From: UBA931 sp036825435
Lineage (GTDB): Bacteria; Pseudomonadota; Gammaproteobacteria; Burkholderiales; Casimicrobiaceae
Length of the DNA: 13,061 nt
Direction of reading: 5' to 3'
Assembly (NCBI GenBank): GCA_036825435.1
Contig: DAISYG010000064.1
Location: forward strand, 1 to 13,061
A model generated the notes under the pieces. It was not told the origin of the DNA. It did not search any database and saw only the letters and a program-made list of their open reading frames with translations. This document shows positions 5,561 to 13,061 of the stretch, in pieces (position 1 is the stretch's first letter; the number at the start of each line of letters is the position of its first letter). The position numbers and the translations under genes were made by a program.

Positions 5561-7390
5561 ATGATTTTTGATCGAATTCGAAATATCGCCATTATCGCTC
5601 ATGTTGACCATGGCAAAACCACACTGGTCGATAAATTGCTGACGCAATCAGGCACATTTGCCAAACATCAACACGTCAGCGAACGCGTCATGGACAGCAA
5701 CGACATCGAGCGCGAGCGCGGTATCACCATTTTTTCCAAGAACTGTTCCGTTCATTATCAGGATGTACGCATCAACATCATCGACACACCCGGGCACGCC
5801 GACTTTGGCGGTGAGGTCGAACGCATCCTCGGCATGGTTGATGGCGTGTTGCTGTTGGTCGATGCTGTCGAAGGTCCGATGCCGCAAACGCGTTTCGTCA
5901 CCATGAAAGCGCTGAAAAAAGGATTGCACCCGATTGTTGTCGTCAATAAAATTGATCGCACCGGCGCGCGTCCTGATTGGGTCGTCAACCAAACTTTTGA
6001 TCTTTTCGATCGCTTGGGTGCGACGGAAGAGCAGCTCGACTTCCCCGTGATTTACGCTTCTGCGCTCAATGGTTGGGCGACGGAAAACCTCGCCGAAGTC
6101 GAATCGGGGCAAGCTGCGCAAGGCGACATGCGTAGCCTGTTTGACGCCATCCTCAAATATGTTCCCGCGCCGCAAGGAAATGCCAAAGCACCGCTGCAAT
6201 TGCAGATCAGTGCGCTTGATTATTCGAGTTATCTGGGACGGCTCGGCATCGGCCGTATCCGACGCGGTCATCTTGAAGCGCCACAGGAAGTTATAGCGTT
6301 AACGCCGGGACATGAACCGGAGCGTGCCAAGATCACGCAAGTGTATGGCTTTTCCGGTTTGGAACGCGTGCCGTTGGAGAAAGCCTCTGTCGGAGACATC
6401 GTCTTGATCAGCGGTATCGACGATCTGGCCATCGGCACCACACTTGCGGATGCTACACAGCCGGAAGCATTGCCGCCGATCACGATCGACGAGCCGACAT
6501 TGACGATGAATTTTCAGGTCAACACCTCGCCGCTCGCCGGACGCGAAGGCAAATACATCACGTCACGCAATCTGCGCGACCGCCTGCAAAAAGAATTGCT
6601 GACCAATGTTGCGCTGCGTGTTGAAGACACCGACGATACCGATATTTTCCTTGTCTCTGGTCGCGGCGAATTGCATTTGACGATCCTCATTGAAAACATG
6701 CGTCGCGAAGGTTATGAGCTTGCCGTCTCACGTCCGCGCGTGGTCTTGCGCGAGATCGATGGCGTTTCCTGCGAACCTTATGAGTTTCTCTCAGTTGATG
6801 TCGAAGACAACCATCAAGGTGGCGTGATGGAAGCGCTCGGTCAACGACGTGGCGAAATCGCCAACATGGAGTCTGATGGCCGCGGCAGAACGCGTATTGA
6901 TTATCGCATTCCGGCGCGTGGGCTGATCGGCTTTCAGGGTGAATTCCTCAACTTGACACGCGGCACCGGCATCATGAGCCATGTATTTGACAGCTACGCT
7001 CCGGTGAAAGGTGATATCCCCGAGCGCCGTAACGGCGTATTGATTTCTCAAGAAGACGGCGAAGCCGTCGCTTACGCGTTGTGGAATTTGCAAGAGCGTG
7101 GCCGCATGTTCGTTTCACCCGGCGATCAATTGTATGAAGGCATGGTCATTGGTATTCATAGCCGCGACAACGATCTTGTCGTCAACCCGATCAAAGGCAA
7201 AAAATTAACCAACGTGCGCGCCTCTGGAAAAGATGATGCGATTATGCTCACCCCTCCCATTAATTTAACGCTCGAATACGCGGTGGAATTCATCGCCGAC
7301 GATGAATTGGTGGAAGTCACGCCGCAATCGATTCGTATCCGCAAACGCTTTTTGAAGGAGCATGAGCGCAAGCGTGCGGCGAGAGCTTAA
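5561..7390 (+). CDS. typA: Ribosome-associated translational GTPase BipA/TypA
   Basis: 609 residues, the usual BipA length. The G domain shows G1 AHVDHGKT (13-20), switch I DIERERGITI (48-57), G3 DTPGH (75-79), G4 NKID (129-132) and G5 SALN (167-170). It is followed by a domain II-like beta-barrel (about 200-290) and the EF-G-like domains III and V plus the BipA-specific C-terminal domain (RNVRASGKDDA-like segment near 558-568 and a basic C-terminus). BipA binds the 70S ribosome at the EF-G site and assists 50S assembly, notably in the cold and under stress. MIFDRIRNIAIIAHVDHGKT matches the standard N-terminus, which fixes the start although the ribosome binding site is weak (GGAT). It is divergent from the RhlE-like gene and ends only 11 bp from the convergent membrane gene at 7402. 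Confidence 0.97.
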   Translation: MIFDRIRNIAIIAHVDHGKTTLVDKLLTQSGTFAKHQHVSERVMDSNDIERERGITIFSKNCSVHYQDVRINIIDTPGHADFGGEVERILGMVDGVLLLVDAVEGPMPQTRFVTMKALKKGLHPIVVVNKIDRTGARPDWVVNQTFDLFDRLGATEEQLDFPVIYASALNGWATENLAEVESGQAAQGDMRSLFDAILKYVPAPQGNAKAPLQLQISALDYSSYLGRLGIGRIRRGHLEAPQEVIALTPGHEPERAKITQVYGFSGLERVPLEKASVGDIVLISGIDDLAIGTTLADATQPEALPPITIDEPTLTMNFQVNTSPLAGREGKYITSRNLRDRLQKELLTNVALRVEDTDDTDIFLVSGRGELHLTILIENMRREGYELAVSRPRVVLREIDGVSCEPYEFLSVDVEDNHQGGVMEALGQRRGEIANMESDGRGRTRIDYRIPARGLIGFQGEFLNLTRGTGIMSHVFDSYAPVKGDIPERRNGVLISQEDGEAVAYALWNLQERGRMFVSPGDQLYEGMVIGIHSRDNDLVVNPIKGKKLTNVRASGKDDAIMLTPPINLTLEYAVEFIADDELVEVTPQSIRIRKRFLKEHERKRAARA

Positions 7391-7401
7391 GAGAATGCCG
7401 A

Positions 7402-8763
7402 TTACAATTCTTTGCCTTCTGACATCTGAGCTACCCAAACCGATACGCACCACACCATCAGCAAAGGCATCATGATCAGCACAATCCGTCCGGCGTGCAC
7501 AGCGCCGAGCGCCAGTATGCCCAACTGTGGAAAACCGATCATCGCAACACAAAACAATGCTGCGCTGAAAACGATCATCGTCAGTACATCACACGAATCG
7601 CTAAACCATTGCCTCCCGCCAAAAATCATTACCGCAAGCGCCACAATCCACGCCACATGCCAATTCCTGCCCGCAATCAATAAGTCGAGCCATTGCTGAA
7701 CATCATCGTCGGGCATGAAGGTGATACCGACAAGCTGTGGCGATAACGATGATCCAAACTGCGGCAAAAGGAGCATCAATAATATTACGGCGGTCAGAAT
7801 GATGGCCGCCAAGCGCCCGCGCCATTTTGAAACCCAGACAAACGGTATGGCGATGAACAACGTTATCAACCATCCATACGATGCTTGCCACAGCAGTGCC
7901 GCGCCCAGCATCAATGCGACAAACACCAGCATGTCCCACGGATTTTTATCTTCCGCCCAACTCGCTAATGCCAACGCCGCCAAGGTATAAAAAACCGCGA
8001 GCGGCAAATCCGGCAAACCCGCCAATGCCACGTGCGCATTCAACAACGGCAACGACGTCACCAGCCACGCCGTGAACAACGAAATCAATATCCCCGCTTT
8101 GCGTCGAACAAATCCGTACACACCGAACCCCAACGCCGCAAACAAAACCCACCACGGCAAATTGATCAACGCATCATTCCATTCGCCTGCGCCATACGCC
8201 ATCCACGCCTGCAACAACGGCAACGTTTGCGACAGCGTCGGCGTCATGCTGAAATAAAGATCATGATCCGTTTGCGCCAACCACGTTGACGCATCGACGA
8301 ATGACACCAATTTTCCTTGCGAAAACAAGACATGTGCTTGCGCGCTGCTTTGCAACATCGCTTCCCAAGGAAAAAGAGGTTGCGTGCTGATATCCAACCA
8401 CAGCAATGCGAAACGAAACAATAACGCCAACAAAAGCAATATTGCAATCAGTCGTGCTGGCCAGCTCAATGTGCGCAATGCGCAGATCGGACAGGAGAAA
8501 CGAGTCCGTCGCCACGCAACAATAAGCAACGGTATGGCGGCGATGAGCAACGGCAACGCCAGTGCTGCCAGCGAAAAACTGATGCCCAGCGCGGAATACG
8601 CACGCATCAACAACGTCAATAATAAATAACCCAAGCAAATACCTGCACCGATCAGACGAAAAGTAAACCCCGGGCGTTGCGGTGGCAAAAAAACCGCTGC
8701 GCACCACAGAACGGCAATGCCGAAAAGACAGGGAAGAAACAGAGAAATGATCGCGGTTATCAT
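7402..8763 (-). CDS. Polytopic membrane protein, GT-C glycosyltransferase-like
   Basis: 453 residues with about ten to twelve hydrophobic segments across the whole length, so an inner-membrane protein. A long non-hydrophobic loop at about 123-185 (TQPLFPWEAMLQSSAQAHVL onward, then WLAQTDHDLYFS) follows a membrane segment and carries acidic residues (Glu134, Asp157, Asp166, Asp168). GLPDLPLAVFYTLAALAL at about 249-266 resembles the xDxPLAxFxTLA helix seen in ArnT/PMT-like (GT39/GT83) enzymes. This layout suggests a GT-C fold enzyme using a polyprenyl-phosphate-linked sugar on the periplasmic side, but the canonical paired acidic motif in the first loop is not clear. The assignment is therefore by resemblance, and substrate and acceptor are unknown. 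It starts six bases after the stop of the membrane gene at 8770 and is the last gene of the xthA operon. A non-enzymatic membrane protein remains possible. Confidence 0.65.
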   Translation of the reverse strand: MITAIISLFLPCLFGIAVLWCAAVFLPPQRPGFTFRLIGAGICLGYLLLTLLMRAYSALGISFSLAALALPLLIAAIPLLIVAWRRTRFSCPICALRTLSWPARLIAILLLLALLFRFALLWLDISTQPLFPWEAMLQSSAQAHVLFSQGKLVSFVDASTWLAQTDHDLYFSMTPTLSQTLPLLQAWMAYGAGEWNDALINLPWWVLFAALGFGVYGFVRRKAGILISLFTAWLVTSLPLLNAHVALAGLPDLPLAVFYTLAALALASWAEDKNPWDMLVFVALMLGAALLWQASYGWLITLFIAIPFVWVSKWRGRLAAIILTAVILLMLLLPQFGSSLSPQLVGITFMPDDDVQQWLDLLIAGRNWHVAWIVALAVMIFGGRQWFSDSCDVLTMIVFSAALFCVAMIGFPQLGILALGAVHAGRIVLIMMPLLMVWCVSVWVAQMSEGKEL

Positions 8764-8769
8764 TGTCGT

Positions 8770-10053
8770 TTATAAAATCTCGAGGAGCGCCGAGCCGGGT
8801 TCCAGCAATTTGATTTCCGCCGCAATTTCGGTGCCGTCCGCCCAACGCAACATTTTTTTGGCGGCATCATACTGGATGCCCGTTTGCTGAAACGCCAACA
8901 CATAATCACCGCGCCTCAACATGCGTCCGTTCAACGGCACACTCTGGTGCAAATCAAAATATACGTTATACGGCGCAAGTAGGTAGCCGATACGGCTGCG
9001 TAAATACGGATCAGGCACCAGTGCGAAAACACGCGATGGTCGCTCTGCCAATATCGGTTTTGCTTTGTCAATAAACGCATAAAGCGGCGCATCGAGTGCA
9101 GCTCGATGTTTTCCCGTCATATCCTTGCCGCCATAGGTCTGCCACGTTTGCATGGTTTGTCGCGTCAACTGCCATGACCAGCGCGCATCCACCACCAGCC
9201 AGCACAAAGCCAATAATACGATACCCGTGTACCACCACTGTATTGTCACTGCGGTTTGCACATGACGCCATCGTTGTCGCCAGAAAAAAACGCCTGTGCC
9301 GATCACCATTGGCACCAGCAGCAGTGCCGCCATGAAATAAGCCAGCGGCGGGTTGACATCATCCAATTGCGCGATCGACGTTCCCGTCCATGGCGAAAAA
9401 GCCAGCCAGCCGCGCAACAGGCGCGCCAATGATTCTCTTAACCCCATCGGGTGCGCACTGATCGTAGCGACTGAAAATATTTGTTTCCCCGAAGTCTGCA
9501 CCACCAGCGCCAATCCCGAAATCTGGCTGATCCACGCCTTATGCCCCACCACCGTGACCGGCTGCAAGCGACCATCCACAACATCAATGTCGATCATCGC
9601 CCGTTCGTTGGGATAAAAATCGCTGCGCCACATCAAGCGCGCTGCGCTGTCTTCGGGAAGCGGCGTCACATCAAAACTGATCACCGGATATTGCGCTGCC
9701 GAAAACTGCGGATTGATCGCGATTACCGCCATCCCCGTTTCATCGGTTTGAAATGTTTGCCGCTCGTCATCAGAACGGTCAACGAGCAAAGTGCCGCGCA
9801 CCAATTGCAGATCCGCTGCGCCCCATTGCAGCACATCGCTTTTCGGAAACCACGCGCCGGGCAGTGTTTTGCCAAAGTAAACCGCAAAAACCAATAATAA
9901 TAGCGCGATAAAAAGCGCTGCGCCCGTGCCGAGTGCGCGCAAAAAATGATTGTTTTTTTCAACAGGCTTCTGCGACAACGGTAGCGTCAACTGCTCGCCA
10001 GCAGCGGACTCGTTCGTCGAGAAATTCTGATCAGGAAGCAGTGGCGCTGCCAT
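8770..10053 (-). CDS. Membrane protein of unknown function with large periplasmic domains
   Basis: 427 residues, not recognised as a named family. A polar N-terminal tail (1-38) precedes a membrane segment at about 41-61. Residues about 62-232 form a hydrophilic, beta-rich region (for example YPVISFDVT, ERAMIDIDVV) probably outside the membrane. Further membrane segments lie at about 236-257 and 273-290. A C-terminal domain (about 291-427) contains FALVPDPYLRSRIGYLLAPY and an RRGDYVLAF stretch. Three segments place the N-terminus and C-terminus on opposite sides, consistent with both large domains being periplasmic. The ATG overlaps the xthA stop in a TAATG junction, and the GT-C-like gene follows six bases after its stop. 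The two membrane genes are therefore probably made together, and this protein may be a partner or substrate-handling subunit; that role is inferred from context only. Confidence 0.8.
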   Translation of the reverse strand: MAAPLLPDQNFSTNESAAGEQLTLPLSQKPVEKNNHFLRALGTGAALFIALLLLVFAVYFGKTLPGAWFPKSDVLQWGAADLQLVRGTLLVDRSDDERQTFQTDETGMAVIAINPQFSAAQYPVISFDVTPLPEDSAARLMWRSDFYPNERAMIDIDVVDGRLQPVTVVGHKAWISQISGLALVVQTSGKQIFSVATISAHPMGLRESLARLLRGWLAFSPWTGTSIAQLDDVNPPLAYFMAALLLVPMVIGTGVFFWRQRWRHVQTAVTIQWWYTGIVLLALCWLVVDARWSWQLTRQTMQTWQTYGGKDMTGKHRAALDAPLYAFIDKAKPILAERPSRVFALVPDPYLRSRIGYLLAPYNVYFDLHQSVPLNGRMLRRGDYVLAFQQTGIQYDAAKKMLRWADGTEIAAEIKLLEPGSALLEIL

Positions 10054-10835
10054 TATTCATCACTCCCCTGAAGCGTCGCGATCACTGGCGCATGGTCGGA
10101 CGGTTTCTCGCCTTTGCGTTCATCGCGATCAATCGTGCTGGATATGCACGATGCCACCAACTTTTCAGAAAGCAAAATATGGTCGATGCGCAATCCATGA
10201 TTTTTAGCGAAACCGAGTTGGCGATAATCCCACCAACTGAATGTCGCAGGCGGCTGATCGAACAAACGGAAGCTGTCCTGAAAGCCCAGTCGTAGCCAAG
10301 AACGAAACACGGCGCGCTCTTCGTCGGAACATAAGATTTGCCCGCGCCACGCATCGAGATCGTAAACATCGCGGTCATCGGGCGCAATATTGAAATCACC
10401 AGCGACGATCACTCGATCATGCGCCGCCAATGTTTCCTGCAAATAACGGGTAACGCGCCGGCACCACTGCATTTTGTACGCAAACTTTTCGCTGCCCACC
10501 GTTTGCCCGTTCGGCACATAAAGACAAACAATTCGTACACCGCCAACTGTCGCGGCAATCACCCGCGCCTGCGGGTCGTTATCATCGGGAACAGCACATT
10601 GGACATCTTTTACACCGAGCGCGTTGCGCGCCAGAATCGCAACGCCGTTGTATGTTTTTTGCCCATAACAACAACTTGCGTAGCCCGCCTCCTGCAATGC
10701 TTCCATCGGGAAACGATGATCTTCCATCTTCGTTTCCTGCAAGCAGACCACATCGGGGCGCTGACGCTCCAGCCACGCCAACAAACGTGGCAAGCGGACG
10801 CTGAGCGAGTTGACGTTCCAGGAGGAGATTTTCAT
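10053..10835 (-). CDS. xthA: Exodeoxyribonuclease III (AP endonuclease)
   Basis: 260 residues, full length for the ExoIII/EEP family, which cuts 5' to abasic sites and removes 3' blocks in base-excision repair. Metal and catalytic motifs are all visible: WNVNS (6-10), LQETK with Glu34, YNGVAIL (62-68), YVPNG (106-110), GDFN with Asp147 and Asn149, WWDYR (201-205), LRIDHI with Asp218, and SDHAP with Asp247-His248. The start MKISSWNVNSL is the normal N-terminus; its ribosome binding site is poor. A good promoter lies 27-55 bp upstream. Its stop TAA shares one base with the ATG of the membrane gene at 10053, so this repair gene heads an operon with two membrane proteins, an unusual partnership. 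Confidence 0.95.
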   Translation of the reverse strand: MKISSWNVNSLSVRLPRLLAWLERQRPDVVCLQETKMEDHRFPMEALQEAGYASCCYGQKTYNGVAILARNALGVKDVQCAVPDDNDPQARVIAATVGGVRIVCLYVPNGQTVGSEKFAYKMQWCRRVTRYLQETLAAHDRVIVAGDFNIAPDDRDVYDLDAWRGQILCSDEERAVFRSWLRLGFQDSFRLFDQPPATFSWWDYRQLGFAKNHGLRIDHILLSEKLVASCISSTIDRDERKGEKPSDHAPVIATLQGSDE

Positions 10836-10861
10836 AGTTATTCACACGGTTTTGCGGCTTA

Positions 10862-10890
10862 AGTATACTGGTAATTGCCAACCTCCACAA
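10862..10890 (-). promoter_or_regulatory. Sigma70 promoter of the xthA operon
   Basis: On the minus strand, TTGTGG (10890-10885), a 17-bp spacer and TATACT (10867-10862) fit sigma70 well. The start point would fall near 10855, about 20 nt before the xthA ATG, leaving a short leader with no clear ribosome binding site. Confidence 0.65.
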
Positions 10891-10941
10891 AACTAGGTTT
10901 GTTCTTTTAACCGCGCAACATGCGATGAATTTTTCTGAAAT

Positions 10942-12327
10942 TTATCGTTCGGCTTCTGTGCTGTCGGTAAACGGCATGGTCAGGATGGCGGAGAAACCCT
11001 TGCCTTGGTGTCCCGGTGTGAAAGTCAATGTTCCGTGGTGCAGTTCCGCCACGCGATTCACGATCGACAAACCAAGGCCACTGCCCGGTTTTCCCGAGCC
11101 CAGTACACGAAAAAAACGCTCCGTTAAATGTTGATAATGTTCCGGCGCAACGCCCGGCCCGTTATCGGTAACGCTCAATTGCCAGCTCGTGTCTTTTTGC
11201 GCGGCGCGAACGATTACGGTACAACCATCATCGATATAACGCATCGCGTTGTCGATCAAGTTGCGTAATGCAATCGCAATCAGGTCGGGATTGACGGCAA
11301 CTTCCAAATCACGATCCGCTTCCACTTTCAAGGTAATATGCCGTTGCGCTGCTGTGCTTTTGTAGGCCGCTATTTGCTTTTCAAGCAGATCGTGAATATT
11401 GGTTTTTTTGAACAACAACGCACCGGAGTCTTGCGGATGCAACGGATCAAGACGCGCCAGCAATAAAAGTTGTTCGATCAACGCGGTGCTGCGTTGGATG
11501 TCGGCAGACAGCGCCGCCAGCGCGGGTGCGAGTTCGGGGCGCTGGCGCTCCAACAACTGTGCCTTCATGCCAAGCGCCGCCAGCGGTGTACGCAACTCAT
11601 GCGCGGCGTCGGCAGTAAATCGACGCTCGCTTTCGAGCGCGGTCGCTAAACGCGACAGCACACTGTTCAACGATTCGAGCAGTGGCAACATTTCGTTCGG
11701 CGCGTGATCGACGACAACAGGTGTCAAATCGTTCGGCGATTTTTCCGTCAGTTTCTGTGCAGCTTGATTCAGCGGCGCCAGCAAACGGCTGATCATCCAC
11801 CAACTGATTGTCGCCAACGCCAACAGCAACAATAACGCCGGTATGATCAGATGTTCGCCAATTTTCAGCAGTAAAAAAATATAAGGAGCCAGCGGTCGCC
11901 CAACTTGTACTTCAAAATTACCACCGCGGTTTTTGACGACAAAGATTCGCCATTTAAGCCCTTCGTTTTCGATATCAACAAAGCCGCGTCTTTCCTGAAA
12001 ATCTGCCACGAAAGGTATTTCCGGTGCGAACTGTGTCCGACTGATCACCTGCCCGCCGGAAACAATTTGGTATTGCATCCCGCGCATGCGGTGACTCGGT
12101 GAAGGCACCGGCTCCTGACGCAATCGTTCCGGCAAAATGCCGCGCTCGTGGAAATCGGTGGTCGCTTTCAGAATCAGCATGCCGGATTCGTGCAACGACT
12201 GATTCATCAGCCGATTGGCGATATGCCAGCCTGTGCCAAAAATGGCGCCGAGCGCAACGAACCAGAAAAACAGTGTGGTGAGCAACACCGACACCCAGAG
12301 GCGTTTGCGTAATGAATACGGCTTCAT
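10942..12327 (-). CDS. Sensor histidine kinase, QseC/PmrB-like
   Basis: 461 residues, an inner-membrane sensor. TM1 is at about 12-34 and is followed by a periplasmic sensor domain (about 35-150). TM2 at about 155-180 is followed by a HAMP-like linker with RLLAPLNQ (about 181-232). The H-box FTADAAHELRTPLAAL has phospho-accepting His243. The N-box NLIDNAMRY has Asn360, G1 DNGPGV is at 388-393, the F-box ERFFRV at 403-408 and G2 GSGLGLSIV at 415-423, so the HATPase domain is intact. The domain order and the H-box resemble QseC/PmrB/TctE-type kinases that often monitor envelope state or metals. The start overlaps the regulator stop in an ATGA junction at 12327-12324, so the pair is one operon. 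The signal cannot be read from sequence; the periplasmic domain shows no obvious metal-binding cluster. Confidence 0.95.
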   Translation of the reverse strand: MKPYSLRKRLWVSVLLTTLFFWFVALGAIFGTGWHIANRLMNQSLHESGMLILKATTDFHERGILPERLRQEPVPSPSHRMRGMQYQIVSGGQVISRTQFAPEIPFVADFQERRGFVDIENEGLKWRIFVVKNRGGNFEVQVGRPLAPYIFLLLKIGEHLIIPALLLLLALATISWWMISRLLAPLNQAAQKLTEKSPNDLTPVVVDHAPNEMLPLLESLNSVLSRLATALESERRFTADAAHELRTPLAALGMKAQLLERQRPELAPALAALSADIQRSTALIEQLLLLARLDPLHPQDSGALLFKKTNIHDLLEKQIAAYKSTAAQRHITLKVEADRDLEVAVNPDLIAIALRNLIDNAMRYIDDGCTVIVRAAQKDTSWQLSVTDNGPGVAPEHYQHLTERFFRVLGSGKPGSGLGLSIVNRVAELHHGTLTFTPGHQGKGFSAILTMPFTDSTEAER

Positions 12328-12980
12328 GGCGCGATGGCGTAGCCGGATGGACGAACGGTAATAATACGTTCGCTGCCGAGCTTACGCCGTAAATGATGAA
12401 TATAAACTTCGACCGCGTTGCTGCCGATTTCTTCACCCCAACCGTACAAGGTTTCTTCCAGTTGCGCGCGCGATTGCGGGCGACCCTTGTGCAGCATCAG
12501 CGCGTGCAGTACGGCAAATTCGCGCCCCGTGATGCTGACCGGCTCGTCGTTGAGCCATACTTGTTTGGTTGCGGGATTTAGCGTAATGCCGCCCTGCGTC
12601 AATACGGCGTCCGGCTGCTGATGATGACGACGCATCGCCGCGCGAATGCGCGCCGATAATTCGTTGAGATCGAATGGTTTGACCAGATAATCGTCAGCGC
12701 CAGCATCCAAACCTTCGACGCGATCCGACAGCGCGTCGCGCGCCGTGATGTACAAAACCGGTGTGGAGTTCTGACGCTCGCGCAACCGCTGCAACACCGT
12801 GTCGCCGGACAATTCCGGTAACCCGCGATCCAGAAGAATACAATCATAGGTATGCGTTTTTAACGCAGTGTCAGCATGGTCACCACGGATCACCCAATCG
12901 ACCGCGTAGCCATCGAGCTTGAGCCATGACGCGATCGTGTCGCCTAACGAAGTATCGTCTTCCACCAAAAGAATACGCAT
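12324..12980 (-). CDS. OmpR/PhoB-family response regulator, QseB/PmrA-like
   Basis: 218 residues. The receiver domain (1-118) has the acidic pair Glu8-Asp9-Asp10 in LLVEDD, phospho-acceptor Asp51 in LLDRGLPELSG, Thr79 in YITA and Lys101 in YLVKPF. A winged-helix domain (about 124-218) has SITGREFAVLHAL, the recognition-helix region NAVEVYIHHLRRKL and the terminal hairpin ITVRPSGYAIAP. The usual wording of that hairpin is TVRGVGYxL, so PS in place of GV and the ending AIAP are slightly atypical. The start is supported by AAAGGA about six bases upstream. It acts in the cytoplasm as a DNA-binding activator or repressor controlled by the overlapping kinase. No clear promoter or PmrA-type box was found in the remaining 81 bp to the window end. 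Confidence 0.96.
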   Translation of the reverse strand: MRILLVEDDTSLGDTIASWLKLDGYAVDWVIRGDHADTALKTHTYDCILLDRGLPELSGDTVLQRLRERQNSTPVLYITARDALSDRVEGLDAGADDYLVKPFDLNELSARIRAAMRRHHQQPDAVLTQGGITLNPATKQVWLNDEPVSITGREFAVLHALMLHKGRPQSRAQLEETLYGWGEEIGSNAVEVYIHHLRRKLGSERIITVRPSGYAIAP

Positions 12981-13061
12981 TTTTTTCCTTTGAACAACGT
13001 TCGATCAAACTTCCTAGATTCAAGTACGAAGCGCAACGCGGTTAAATGGTCTCATAAAAAC

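Noticed and set aside
8261..8845. A 194-codon minus-strand frame across the junction of the two membrane genes.
   Set aside because: It overlaps both well-supported membrane genes in another frame, shows no membrane or domain pattern and starts without a ribosome binding site.
10906..10915. TTTAACCGCG occurs downstream of the kinase and, inverted, at 13037-13046 upstream of the regulator, suggesting a shared operator.
   Set aside because: A shared 10-mer is expected by chance many times in 13 kb on two strands, and the match does not extend into a symmetric site.

Overview
The window reads as a chromosomal segment of a Gram-negative proteobacterium, most likely gamma- or betaproteobacterial. 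The support is an LptM-type outer-membrane lipoprotein gene fused by overlap to lysA, a BipA GTPase, a RhlE-type helicase, Upp, exonuclease III, a QseBC/PmrAB-like two-component pair, DUF4124 periplasmic proteins and a eukaryotic-H1-like Lys/Ala-rich protein. GC content looks close to half by eye. No tRNA, rRNA, CRISPR array, phage gene or transposase gene was seen. Coding density is high and no frameshifted gene was found.

Layout. Positions 1-458 hold the 3' end of a YgjP-like metallopeptidase and the short lptM gene. lptM overlaps lysA (455-1717, lysine biosynthesis) by ATGA. A separate promoter (1789-1816) then drives a histone-H1-like gene (1914-2222) containing two tandem 29-residue repeats. 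It ends at a bidirectional terminator (2241-2272). On the minus strand follow two paralogous secreted DUF4124 proteins (2290-2661 and 2808-3161), then a upp / RhlE-helicase pair (3299-5391) joined by overlapping stop and start. typA/bipA (5561-7390) diverges from the helicase across about 170 bp. Convergent with typA is a minus-strand operon of xthA, a three-segment membrane protein and a polytopic GT-C-like membrane protein (10835 down to 7402). At the right end, a response regulator and its histidine kinase overlap by ATGA (12980 down to 10942).

The most notable structure is at 2662-2810. A 141-bp imperfect palindrome with 9-bp exact terminal repeats is flanked on both sides by TTTA and sits exactly between the two DUF4124 genes. 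Removing it together with one TTTA would leave the stop codon of the first gene one base from the likely GTG start of the second. This looks like a small non-autonomous transposable element (MITE-like) that split a two-gene operon at its junction and separated the second gene from its apparent ribosome binding site.

Functionally, most genes are housekeeping: lysine/peptidoglycan precursor supply, LPS-transport assembly, ribosome biogenesis (RhlE and BipA, divergently placed), pyrimidine salvage, base-excision repair and envelope sensing. The parts without a clear function are the H1-like protein, the DUF4124 pair and the two membrane proteins behind xthA, which may form an envelope glycan-modifying module.
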